Assembly: GCA_900239685.1 (NCBI GenBank)
Contig: OENT01000940.1
Coordinates: forward strand, 1-64,000
Direction: 5' to 3'
Length of the DNA: 64,000 nucleotides
DNA from: Rotaria macrura
Taxonomy: Eukaryota; Rotifera; Eurotatoria; Philodinida; Philodinidae
Shown: positions 12,078-22,839 of the stretch, one piece after another
Position numbering within the stretch: position 1 is the stretch's first letter
Layout: each line of letters opens with the position of its first letter
The notes under the pieces: model-generated
Databases searched by the model: none
The model's input: the letters and a program-made list of their open reading frames with translations, nothing else
Told to the model about the DNA's origin: nothing
Position numbers and translations under genes: made by a program

Positions 12078-12531
12078 TCAAGTGATAAACATTAAGAAAA
12101 CACAGTATATTCCATCTTTTAAAATTTGTCTATCTGACTGATTGATAAAACTGCTAATCTGCTCTTTTTCATTATCGCAACATGTGTTCTATGTACGTTA
12201 TTTATTTTTTACCTTTTTAGTAAATGTGTAATAAGCAACGTTTTTCGTGACACTGTAATGCAAACCATCATTTTCATTCTCACACATTGTATGTCGAATT
12301 AAAGGAAAGGAAAAAAGGCATGTGGAAGAATAAAAAGCATCACTTGTGCTATTTAAATCATAGAGTAAGTTTTCCCGTCATGACTGTCATCACAAAGAGA
12401 GTAAGAAAAAACATTTTCCCCATGGCTGAAAACAACGTGAATTCGAAAGAATTCAGTTTGAATAAATACGCGTAAGTTTGTAAATCATGACCCATACAGA
12501 TAAATATCTGATCAAAAATGTGGTCATTTCA

Positions 12532-12918
12532 AGGGGAAAAGGCGCGACTCCAGTACTCTAGCGTAGTCCCTGTACTCCCAGGCTGTACGATAAAAATGCT
12601 TCAACAGGTTATACATATTTTAAGCCTAATACCGACCTGTGTTACGGTATATTAGTGGGAGTACAGCCAGCACAAGTCCTTTTCACAATAAAACCAAAAT
12701 ACTTTCTTCGTACTCCAGAATTGGAAGTCAATGAAATAAAACATGTGTATTTTAGTTTCATTGTGAGATGTACTTGTGCTGGCTGTTATCCCACCAATAT
12801 ACAGTAACACGGGTGGATTGTAGGCTTGAAATATGTAAAACTTGTTGAAGCATAGTTATCGTACACCTGGGAGCACAAGGAGTACGCTGGAGTACTGTGG
12901 TTTTGCCTTTCCCCCTGG
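12532..12918. mobile_element. 387-bp fold-back element with 10-bp flanking direct repeats
   Basis: Nearly the whole element is one imperfect palindrome with arms of about 185 bp and a short spacer near 12725. It is flanked by ggtcatttca at 12522-12531 and 12919-12928, which looks like a target-site duplication of 9-10 bp. The termini read aaggggaaaagg / cctttccccctg. No open frame; probably a non-autonomous element mobilised in trans. Confidence 0.8.
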
Positions 12919-15243
12919 GGTCATTTCATTTTTACAATGATCAATAGGACTGCACATGACAATCTTTCAGTCATCCTTATCAGAGATGCAATATAATTTT
13001 TAAACGGTGGGTGTGAGCGTGAGGTGTGTTTTATAGCACTCAAGTTAATAGATTCAAAGTAGAATACTACCTTTAGCTCTTGTTTAAAAGACTCATCATA
13101 TATTTTTAGAATGTAATACTACAAAGTTGGTAAAAAAAACTAGATAACTAGAGTATCATTCAGCACTACACGCTGGTAGAAATGCCAGTTGGTTTCCGGC
13201 AGGACGTTCATTTCAACCTGGGCTACTAATTACCCATTTTATTTCATTGAGTTGCAATGGTTATTTCAATGATGATTCAATTCATTAGTTGAGTCATTTT
13301 TTAAAAATATATTCGTGATTATCAAACCTATTCTATCTTGATTGAAGAAGTTAGAGAAGATAAAATGACTCTGTGTGTATTTTTATATGACAGAAATATA
13401 AAATTTTTAATCAGAGTCAGCTGATTCTATTGTTAACATCAAAGTGAATTTGTTATGAATGATCCAGTATCTCTATTGAGTTAAGATTTTGTGAATAAAA
13501 AGATAAAGAATCTGAATTTTATTTTACTAATTTTGCTGTAGACACCATTGAGTTATCAATATATCTGGTTACTGTGACGCTCATTTGTATGATGTAGCTT
13601 TATGCAACATAAGTAGTTCTTATAAAATATAATACTATGTCGTATATTTCTTTTCATTTTCATTTTTCCACAGTTGATGGATTTATTAGGTTATCCCTAC
13701 TGTAAAAAATTAGGTACACTAACAACCCTTTTAAAGCTCTGCAGAACCTACGGATTCTAAAATGGTTCTTCTCTTGGATGTATGAGTTGAAAATTTGCCG
13801 CAAACCCATTTTAAAATCCCTGTGGATGAGAAAAGTATGTTATCAAAAAGACTAAATCATCCGATTCGAGACGAATTTTTGATTTTTTGACGTGAAATCT
13901 TCACAGTTTTGCCTCGAACTTGAGCCCAGGTCGAAAAATCAGATGTAAGATCTTGCAAAACCATATTAGATTGTAAGAAAAATCCTACTCACTGAAATGT
14001 TACACTGCTTCCTTCTATCAGATTCTTGTAAGATCTTACTTTTGCATACTATGTTATATAATCTGAGAGTCATACCAGAAGATGCAGTCAGATCTTCCAA
14101 GAACCTACTTTTGCAAGATTTAATCATACAGAATCAGATGCAGAATCTTGTCTGATATTAGTATCTGTTCAATTGCCTTAGGCTGTTTTCGTTTCACAGA
14201 TCTTAAAATGGTTTCGTAGCAAAGGTTTCACCCGTGTATGCAACGGAAGAATCATTTCAGGTTCTGTGGCTCCTTTAAAACTATAAAAGGTCTTGTGGTA
14301 CACGTAGGTTTTAGAGAGCAAGATTCTGTGAGACATAAGCTATTTTAAAATCTTAAACTTTCATAGAGGAAACCATAATGAATTTCAGTCTTGCGCAGCT
14401 ATGATGGGTCAGCAGACCAGCAAGAGATAATGAATCTGAATTAGGAGATGCTATATAAGGACACGACACGTTCCTAATTATTGTTGTGCCCATTTCTGAT
14501 ACCACTCGTTTGATCCCGAATTTTGAAAAACGCATTTCATATGTGTATTCGTCACATTTTCCCCATCTTCTCAATCTTTTTTTCCACTGAAAATGATATT
14601 AAGCTACTTAGAATGAGCGGCTGATTTGAATGGAGAATCATGGATTCAGAAGAAGAAGCGATCATGCTGTTGACTAACGTATGTGCAACCAATAAGTCGG
14701 CTTCAGTCTCCACTTCTTACAGTCAAACGACTTAATTAAATAGCATCTATGTATGCGAAGTCGTAATTCTGACATTAAGAGAGTCGAAAGCGAGAGCTAG
14801 CATGAGATAAGTACAGTATGGGAAGGAGTCCTGTTAACTTTTTAACTGTTTCATGCATGTCATAAACTTGGGAAAAAGTTGCCGTACTAAACATTTAAAG
14901 GTTTTGAGTTTTGCAACGAAACCGAAATCCTTTGAGGTTCCGTTACGAATAAGGTTTCGAAGAGAATCTTTTGCTTATTCATGCAAAATAGGTTTTTCTC
15001 TACAGCTTTCGGACTAAATTCAATACACTATTAATTCATTTATGCATATCTATTTGAACATCTACTCCAATATACCTAAAAAGCTGTCTGACCATTCGAG
15101 TCTTAACTACTATCGTATGTAGATTTTTCTAACTATTTGGCATTAGAACGTTTTACAGCAATCTCTTTCAATCTTCCTACAGTTCTTTCTACCTACTCAC
15201 ACCTATCCCTAAACATTTATGTATCTTTAACCCCTTATTTGTA

Positions 15244-15475
15244 TACACTGAAGAAAGAACGTAGCACATCGAATTATTTTGTTGAAAAATCTAAACTCTA
15301 AAATAGGTTTCGTAGATCTCTATACGAAACCGAGAAAAGTTTAGATTTCATTGCAACAATTGAATACCTTCTTAGGTTTTGGAATACTTTGTGAAAAGGT
15401 TTTTTGGTTTCGAGCAAGCACAAAAATCCTCGATGGTTTCGTTTGGCACCGTATTTTTCAATGTACTACAGTGCA
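15244..15475. mobile_element. Degenerate copy of the TACACTGAAA...GTGCCA-type element
   Basis: The left end reads tacactgaagaaagaacg and the right end, reversed, tacattgaaaaatacggtgcc. These match the ends of the longer element at 25819-27323 (tacactgaaa... ggtgccacacraaacc). The interior carries the same aggtttcg-type motifs. Small and eroded. Confidence 0.4.
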
Positions 15476-15657
15476 AACACATGCTAATCGTGTCAGGCTG
15501 TGTAAAAAATAAAGTAGAAGCAGGTCAAAGGAAATGCTCACTCATTTTTCGTGCTTATCTTTTTCAAGAACGATTAAAACCTGGAAGAAACTGTTCCGAA
15601 ATTAAGTTATGAGCTTTCGAACAGTGGACTGTTTTTCGAAGCAGCAACAACTTTCGA

Positions 15658-15663
15658 TTTATT
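15658..15663 (-). terminator. AATAAA polyadenylation signal of the secreted Cys-rich gene
   Basis: tttatt on the plus strand reads AATAAA on the minus strand, 27 nt beyond the stop codon of the gene at 15690-16160. Confidence 0.55.
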
Positions 15664-15689
15664 GAGATAGAACAGAGTAAGATTGATTA

Positions 15690-16160
15690 CTATTGACGAA
15701 AGAAGAAATTGATAAATGATCCATAGCAGTGCCAACGTTCTCCAGCATCGAATCGAAACCGCATCATGGGTTTGTCAAGTTGGCTTTTAAAGCAGACTGG
15801 TTCCTTGAAATTTTCCCATTTGATTTCAACTTCGCTTCCATCGTTCTCCGTGAGGAATGCTGTTGTACACATCACCGGTTTAAGACACAATTCATAGAGT
15901 CCACTGAGATGACTGTCGAAGAGAAGGGTCATGTTGTACACTGGTGCATCCCAGAAGAGGGACACCTGTGAACAGTTTTTAGTAAAAGTGGAACGATCAG
16001 CTACGAATGTTGCATTCTTACAGTCCGAATAGATAAATTGTGAGCAGTCATGAATAGGACTACTAGTGGCTTTACAGTCCTCACCGCGTTGAGCTAATAC
16101 GACCAATGACGATGAGAAAGCAGCGAGGCAAACGAGCAGAGAAGCGATACCAGATGGCAT
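15690..16160 (-). CDS. Small secreted Cys-rich protein, 156 aa, unknown function
   Basis: A single-exon frame of 156 residues. The N-terminus is a clear signal peptide: a short n-region, a hydrophobic core (ASLLVCLAAFSSSLVVLA) and a cleavage-like A-Q site. The mature part has about nine cysteines and several N-x-[ST] sites, which suits a disulfide-bonded extracellular protein. I recognise no family. The unit is compact and complete: a TATA-like box on the same strand about 50 nt upstream of the ATG and a poly(A) signal 27 nt after the stop. It is isolated, with more than 2 kb to any other intact gene. The overlapping plus-strand frame at 15729-15971 is an antisense shadow. Confidence 0.7.
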   Translation of the reverse strand: MPSGIASLLVCLAAFSSSLVVLAQRGEDCKATSSPIHDCSQFIYSDCKNATFVADRSTFTKNCSQVSLFWDAPVYNMTLLFDSHLSGLYELCLKPVMCTTAFLTENDGSEVEIKWENFKEPVCFKSQLDKPMMRFRFDAGERWHCYGSFINFFFRQ

Positions 16161-16210
16161 ATTTAAGCCGAGTATGAAAAAGAATCAGAGTGTCCGATTC
16201 TAATTGCTTT

Positions 16211-16218
16211 CTTTTATA
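16211..16218 (-). promoter_or_regulatory. TATA-like box of the secreted Cys-rich gene
   Basis: cttttata on the plus strand reads TATAAAAG on the minus strand, 51-58 nt upstream of the ATG at 16160. Confidence 0.45.
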
Positions 16219-17432
16219 CTTCTCTGGGACTAATATTTGCGAGAGGCGGTCTTAGATATCCCGACTTATTCTTTGCTTCTTATGAGTACAAATTTGAAAC
16301 TCAACCTTGGCGCAAACCGTGTTCGACTTTGATCTTTCCACTAAGTATGCCTAAAAAATAGACGTACTTCAACTGTGTTTATCCATTGTATCTTTAAGAA
16401 CGATTGGTCGTACAGAGAATATTTCCGCGAAGAATTTCTTGAGACATAAGATCATATCTACTGATCTTTTGTACAGATTTTTACCGTTTTTTATTATCGA
16501 ACGCTAAAATACACATATTTTAGTAAAGTAATATTAGTACACACTGTGCCAATAGGCTTATCACACTTGTGGGAAGTTATATACTTGTCTTGGATGAAAC
16601 AAGTGAAGTATATTGTGCAATTGCTGAGCAGGTTGATTTATGTAATAAGACATATCGTTGATGCCACATCGCATTTCCGTCAACTATTACTTGATGTTTC
16701 CTCTCTAGCATGCATATGGATGATAATGTGCGTGTGGGTGCGCGTTTGACGAGAAGTGTGCCAGGTTTACCAAATCCTCGCGCCCACACCCTTAATGGGT
16801 TCTACTTTATCCGTAGTCTTATATTCTTCCGCGTATTCTTACCCGAATGTCCTTTCCTTTTTCTTGTACATTCTAATATCGTCACTCCTGTCTTTGCCTT
16901 AGATAGTATCATCATCTCAATCCTCTCCTTACTTTATGCCCTCTCTTTTCTTTTTCTCTGGAGAAGACAACAATAAAAGGAAAAGAAAGATGCTTCATAT
17001 GTATGGAATTTTATTGACTGAAATAAACTCTAACTCGTAGTGACATCTATATCATATTTCTTATTAGTAAGCGTTGCAGACAAGCACAACGGCGACGTTC
17101 GTTAATGTGCGATGTGATGTATTTAGTTGATACAAGACCACTATGCATGTGAAATAAATTCAACGGCTTGGAGAAGTCTGAGCCTGAAATGGTTCTAAAA
17201 GACGATCAGATAAATATGAATGAATAAAGCTCCTTATAATGAATCGGTTTGAATCGACTTCATGTACGAGATAAGTTATTAAACGAATAATTAAATGTGA
17301 TATGCCACACATGGCCAGTTTTCACATTCTCGAAAATGGATGGTCCCAGGAGTTGGTTGAACGAGGATCTCAAAGATACTATCAGATACAATACATAGAG
17401 ATTCACCAAATAATGTAAATTAAAAATTTGGT
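16219..17432. other. Intergenic, one GGGTGTG hairpin, no gene
   Basis: Short open frames at 16546-16976 have no codon bias or recognisable motif, and they overlap a GGGTGTG-type hairpin at 16730-16791 (gtgtgggtgcgcg / cgcgcccacaccc). No gene is supported. Confidence 0.5.
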
Positions 17433-17691
17433 ACTACCCAGGTCGATCAAAACGGATATCCGTTACGGACCGTTGAGTGGACACAGTTCTACGGACCGTA
17501 ACATCATTAAAATAGGGCCGTATACGGCCGTATTTTCACAGTATACGATCCTTTATTACTGTGCTCAGAAATAGCACCGTACACGGAGCCGTATACTGTG
17601 AAAATACGGCCGTATACGGCCCTATTTTAATGATGTTGCGGTCCGTATAACTGCGCCCACTCAACGGTCCGTATCGTTCGACCTGGGTAGT
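17433..17691. mobile_element. 259-bp palindromic element rich in ACGGACCGT / TACGGCCGTA
   Basis: Terminal inverted repeats actacccaggtcga... / ...tcgacctgggtagt continue inward as a near-perfect palindrome through gggccgtatacggccgtatt to a centre near 17560. It is much richer in CpG than its surroundings. No coding capacity. TACGGTC/GACCGTA motifs reappear densely at 58.0-59.0 kb inside an intron. Confidence 0.75.
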
Positions 17692-17807
17692 GGTATCTAC
17701 AATTTTTTCAGGAAATTTTAGATTGTATTGTTTTTCACTGTGATTCAAAGTTAAAGTTCGATTTGTCTTTCAATTTTCGCATATTGACTAAAATTCTAAA
17801 TTTACTA

Positions 17808-17993
17808 GGGTGTGAACGGGTGAAAGAAATGAAGATCACTGCTACATTAAAACTGCACTCACACCCACACAACCCCGACCCTACAGTCTGAAAGAGCTCA
17901 ATTGCTGATAAAGTGAAACGAAAGTATACGTGTGTTGGGGCGGGTTGCAGTTTAAGTTTATTATTAACAGCCACATCTCACACCCTTCTACAA
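17808..17993. mobile_element. GGGTGTG-type hairpin element, about 186 bp
   Basis: Ends agggtgtgaacggg and ...ctcacaccct are inverted, with internal cacacccacaca / gtgtgttgggg. It is one of at least five copies in the window (others at 16730, 22531, 42962 and 43661). It lies just beyond the point where vault-protein homology is lost. Confidence 0.45.
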
Positions 17994-19116
17994 ATCTTTT
18001 ATTATTCATACGCTTATACATTTTCGCACGGTTTCTCTTTTATCTATTTAATAGAACGACGTAAAACAAGACCCGATACAAAAAAATACTGCAGGATAAA
18101 ATTCTTTCTTGTTACTTGTAGCTTTTTGCAAAACGGAAAGAAGCGTAAGAAAAGTAAAATAAAAAGCAAAAATATATATCTAGAGAGATTCATGTTTGTA
18201 AAATGTTCCTCTGGTACCACCATAACTAGTTCCGGTTCAAAAATAATTCTTGAAGTGTTTGCTTTGTAATCAGACACTTGAATGGCTTCGTTTTGAGGAA
18301 GTTGAGATACGTAACTACTTTGGATTTATCACGTTGTATTGCTTGAAAGGATGATGTTACTGTCATTTTTGCATTTCTTCCGAGTAAAGACTATCGTTTA
18401 AGAAACTCTTCAATATGTACGGGTAATTCTTTTCCCTAAAGTTCTTCACCTTGCGTTAATATATATAGACTAGCGATGGCCACACGAGCACTAACAGCTC
18501 TCAAGTCACAAAGATAAATACCTTCATTTTCATTTAGAAAAGTAATTAGAAGATAGAAAAAGAAGATACTTGACTAATCAAACAACTTACATAAAAGTAT
18601 TGCTTTGCGCTTCTGTAATACTTGGACTTGTACCGGTGGTACATAGTCTCTTGGACCTCGAACTATCCATTTGTCATCTTAAGATAAACAAAAAAAGGTT
18701 CAATGTACAGATTTTCCCAGTCATTTTTAGATAGTAGAAACATCCGAAAAGAAAATAAGAATTCTAGTTTCCTACCTGCTACTCAAGCTACATCGTCAAT
18801 TCATCATGAAGCGATTCGATATATTTGACGACGATGCCTTCATCTTCACCCAATATGTAGACATCTTGAAAACCTTTTTCTTCTTTTTCATTTGGTTACA
18901 TAAAAAAACGATTTATCACTAATGACTAATCGTTTTTGCCAATTACTTTTTGTCATAAAAAAATATAAAACTGATTAATAACTCGATCCAAGTATAATTT
19001 GGCAAAGAAAAATCTTACCTGATACTGGATTTAATATGAAACAATACTGTCTTGAATTCGGTGTTTCTATATCGACAACAGCCACAAGTTGTTCATAGAC
19101 ACTTAGAATATGTGTT

Positions 19117-20002
19117 CCCTAGACTGAAAGGATAGAGTCTGGAAACGGGAATTCACCTGTGTCTGTCGGTCTGTCTGTCTGTCTGTAACAACCACAGAAA
19201 CAACCATTTCTGTGGCACAAATGACCATAGCCTTGGTATTAGTGACCATAGGATTAGTGCAAGCGCAAATTACTACAGTAGTAGTACTTGCCACTATATC
19301 ATTTGTAGAAACGACCATAGACATGATACAAATGATCCTTACAATGATACGGGTCACAATTTTTGTAATATTATTAACCACATGTATGGTTTTTCGATCC
19401 CTGGTGTAGTCACCAGAGACACGTTATTGGGGATGAAGGTTAGGTTTGTGTCCTTTGATGTCGTCTCTATGGTAGCTGCCACTGAGATGACACCAGTTAT
19501 GCAACATTAGAAGTAGCCATGGACTCAGTCTAAATGAGTATAAATATGAGAGAAAGTATCGTAATAATAGCCGAAGTGGCAGAAGTTATAATCTGAAGTG
19601 ACCATAAAAGACACTCTAAATGATCACAAATGCGACACACTCGACCAGTGACATCATAATAATTATAATATGGTTAAAATGCGTTAAACTGTCGTCGAGA
19701 TGGTCATGATAATGTTTCTTTCAGCACTAGATGTACTATGAATGACTTCCTACGAGGTCAAAAGCATGACAGATATGAGCACACTGATCACATTTGTCAT
19801 TCTATGAATCAAATCATTGTTGTGATCATTGGTGCTACATTCATGGACGTTTTCGCATGTGTTTGCTTCTTTGAAGCACATATGTGATCCTGCAAACTTT
19901 ATCCATGGTCATTTCGATCATAGTTACCATGTGGTTATTGGATTATTCAGACAGTCGGGCACACTTGAAATCCGATTTCTACCCCAGTAGCTCAGTCTAG
20001 GG
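19117..20002. mobile_element. Inserted element with CCCTAGACTGA inverted ends, about 886 bp
   Basis: It interrupts the MVP pseudogene between the KEQTET and HILSVYEQ segments. The ends are ccctagactga (19117) and tcagtctaggg (to 20002), and the similarity extends inward to ...tttcaagtgtg / ...cacctgtg. The interior has many degenerate atgacca / tggtcat motifs and a (CTGT)n run at 19159-19186. No transposase is seen, so it is non-autonomous. About 31 bp between 20003 and 20033 is neither MVP nor clearly element. Confidence 0.6.
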
Positions 20003-20301
20003 TCAAACGAATCGACACTCGATGAGCATTACTTGTTTCAGTTTGTTCTTTGGTAACAAGCCGTTTATCACCATAGTTTCTTGCTTGGCCGAAATCATCC
20101 AAAAATATTTTCAATGTTCACAGCTGTTTCATAAGCCAATGGAACATAAGCACCTAACTGTTTTACTAACCAATGCTCACCTGCTACACGGTGTTGACCA
20201 ATACGATCGGTAAGTTCTTTTTCAGCACTCAATATTATTGCTTGATTAGGACCGATGACAGTAGCAACAATTTGTTCTTCATCGGGTACTTCTTTGCGTG
20301 G

Positions 20302-20319
20302 TATATATATATATATATA
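20302..20319. repeat. (TA)n microsatellite
   Basis: An uninterrupted TA run of 18 nt inside an old intron of the MVP pseudogene. Confidence 0.7.
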
Positions 20320-20571
20320 CGTACAAAATCAATTTATTTATATCATTCACATCTATATTGACTAGTGACGTAAATTCGTGGTTATTTACCTGGTCCTTGA
20401 AATAATCATTCATCTCCGGCCTTTCTCAGTTCACCATTATGATCGAAATCCAAAACAGCTTTTAATCGCAATGCTCCATTGCCGCTACATATTTCAAATG
20501 TGTGGAAGCCTACAATAATTTTTGGTATAGATTATTCAAAAAAACTGACTTACCATCATGATAATCGAAAC

Positions 20572-21519
20572 GATTCACCCTAGTTTGGTCGAAAGCTAAA
20601 ATGTCGAAGCTAAAATGTCGAAGCTAAAAAAGTCGAAAGTTAAAATGTCGAAAGTTAAAATGTCGAAAGGTAATAATGTAGAAAGTACAAATATCGAAAA
20701 CTATAATGTCGAACTATAAAAACATCGCAATGTAAAAATTTGGAATACTAGATATATAAATGAAAAAATTTCAAAAGTATATACTTATTTATATACAGAT
20801 AATATTTTCGACGTTTGAACATGGTGAAGTGTCACAGACACCCGAGAGCGCTATGTAACTCAACGATGGAATCTATTTCGAAAGCGACGTCTATACTTTC
20901 TCATTGAAGGTTATCATAACAGAATGAACCATCGTATTTTACGCAATCACCCCAACATATGGCGGTTTATTCAATTCATGCAAGCTGAGGAAACAAATAT
21001 TCAAACAATTATTCTTCAGTGGTCTTCTGGTGCATCGAGAAAAAAAATGTACGAACAACAGGAAAACAAAAACCTGTTGATACTCTGTATCAACGATATA
21101 ATGATGGTCTAATTAATTCTTCTCAACTTCTTACTGGATTTTTGTATCTCGTGAGAAATAAAACATAGTTCCAAACTTCATATCAATACATGTTTGATCT
21201 TTAATTCAAAGTCTTTCAGCATTTTATCTTTATTATTCATATACTTTATTTTATGATTAAGATCTGTTTCAATAAAACAAATATAATAATTTTTTCTGAA
21301 CGAAAAAAACATTTTCTATTCTTTCCTAATTTTTATCTTTCGATCATTTTCATTTCGACATTTTTTTCGACGTTCCTATTTTCGGCATTTTTTCCTTTCG
21401 ACATTTTTTCTTTCGACATTATTATCATTCGACCTTTTAACCTTTCGATATTATTTTGCGAAAATTTTCGACATTTTTGCCCTTCGACATTTTTGCTTTC
21501 GACCAAACTAGGGTTAACC
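20572..21519 (+). mobile_element. Non-autonomous MULE (Mutator-like), 948 bp, 9-bp target duplication
   Basis: It interrupts the MVP pseudogene. Both sides carry aatcgaaac (20563-20571 and 21520-21528), a 9-bp direct repeat typical of Mutator-like transposition. The termini are inverted (gattcaccctagtttggtcg / cgaccaaactagggttaacc), followed on each side by a cluster of short ATGTCGAA-type repeats, which are inverted relative to each other. The interior (20920-21165) retains a fragment that resembles a MULE transposase C-terminus (HPNIWRFIQFMQAEE, then in another frame LYQRYNDG and LLTGFLYLV), with frameshifts. It is therefore an internally deleted MULE, not a random repeat. Confidence 0.8.
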
Positions 21520-21866
21520 AATCGAAACATCTGTTTCAATATTTCATCAGGATATAAAGGAAATGGTTCTTTAGAATCTATTTCTAGTCAGGCATCTAGA
21601 ATATCATACTACGTATAATTTAGCTTGTTCACTTTTTTCAAAGTCTGCTCGATCATCTTTATTCTTTATGATAGGATTATCAACAATACAATAATGTCTT
21701 GGTGGTAGAGTAATCATTTTATCAGGTCCAAAAACTATTGCTTCATTATCCTGTCTAAAAAACGTTTTTGGACCAATTTTCAAGCGTATCACACTGGTAT
21801 TTTGATCTAATTCATGAATATAATAATGCGGTGGAATAAGATAGATAAGACCATTCTGAACTGGTT

Positions 21867-22839
21867 AATTTTTCGAAGTCATATGATTATCTATAGTCTC
21901 GATACTAGAATAGAAAACCATATCATAATATGAGTTTTTATATTTTATTTCAGCAGAATTCAAACATGAATCTCGAGGTATTAGAGGAAATTGATAAAAC
22001 AGCAATCATCTTGAAGAATAAAGAAGGATTGCTATTGTTCATAAATCAACAAATAAAAAGCACATGTTCATGTTTCTACCTTTTTCCGAAGTTTCGTCAA
22101 TGACAACTTTGAATTAACATAAAACAATTAAATTCTCAAATATTCTGCTGAATAGGTTCGTTTCTTACTACACAAGTATATCAAAAGGCATCAAATATCT
22201 AAAACAATCAAGGCCATAGGAAAGTGTGATTATCGTACACATCATCAGCGAAGATAATATGGTCGCTGAAAAACTGTTAATTAATGATGACATTTTCTAT
22301 CGATTTGATCAATAAAAATTAGTGTAATCAATCGCCATTGTCTCTACTATAAATAAGAACAATGATGATGGTGCAATTCAATTATTGATAGATGCGCGCA
22401 ATAACATCGACAGAATAGTTGAAACATTTGATGATTTTCTATCAGCTTTCGTCGTTTTAAAAGATGCAGTAGAAGGGAGGTTAAAGACTTTGAGGAGGAT
22501 TTTTTTCCCGACACTTAATCAACAGAATAAGGGTATGAGTGTGACTTTGAATTGTGCGGGATGCTTTGATAGATCACACCCACAGACCGATACACACACC
22601 CCTCCACTTGTGATTTCAGCTATAGACTGAGCATTAGCAAAGCGTGAATGTTCATTTATCGAATGAACAGGAATCCAGAAGTCATATTATTGTTCATAGT
22701 CAAAATTGGATTCATTCTAGGATGATGAGACAAATTAGTTAATAGTTGCTGAAAATCATGTTTGGGCTCACAATTTTAAGTGTGTCTCCAATAATAACAT
22801 TTGATGTGCACGTATCCTGAGTCACTTTTAGCTTTGTAT
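21867..22839. other. Gap with one GGGTGTG hairpin and no supported gene
   Basis: Upstream of the MVP remnant no first exon with ATG could be placed. A plus-strand open stretch (22360-22480, with DARNNIDRIVETFDDFLSAF) looks amphipathic and could be a coding remnant, but has no recognisable family. A hairpin of the GGGTGTG family covers about 22531-22606. Confidence 0.4.

Larger units (their letters stand above)
12078..15657. other. Intergenic, repeat-rich, no intact gene
   Basis: Contains the fold-back element at 12532-12918 and a small element at 15244-15475. From 13690 to 15000 there are scattered motifs of the type aggtttcg / gaacctacgg and short inverted pairs, probably remnants of the same element families. 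Nothing coding could be supported. Confidence 0.55.
18181..21866 (-). pseudogene. MVP: Major vault protein (MVP) pseudogene
   Basis: Read on the minus strand, MVP homology runs in order from near the N-terminus (21866: IPPHYYIHELDQN, GPKTFFRQDNE, LPPRHYC) through EPFPLYP, NGALRLKAVLDF, YIPRKEV, EHWLVKQLGAYVP, VYEQLVAVVD, IRGP-like RGPRDYVPP, NENEGIY and LYILTQ to FEPELVMVVPEEHF at ~18200. MVP forms the shell of cytoplasmic vault particles. The copy is dead: in-frame TGA at 21588-21590, TGA at 20406-20408 and TAG at 18436-18438 (the last two replace conserved Trp), a frameshift after KSKVV near 18315, a missing block between the NIENIF and DDFGQ segments (~20073), and two transposon insertions. 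Several GT..AG introns are still recognisable, so it came from genomic DNA, not a retrocopy. The C-terminal third (helix and cap region) is absent. Confidence 0.85.

Noticed and set aside
12287..12475. Short frame with C-H-H-K-x-S and H-F-P-H words, possibly a further PBZ finger
   Set aside because: Cys/His spacing does not fit the PBZ pattern and it lies after the stop with no supporting splice site.
16546..16976. Overlapping short frames on both strands
   Set aside because: They run through a GGGTGTG hairpin; composition follows the hairpin, not a protein.
20590..21505. Clusters of regularly spaced ATGTCGAA units, superficially array-like
   Set aside because: Not a CRISPR: units of 12-15 bp without distinct spacers, inside a eukaryotic transposon with target duplications.
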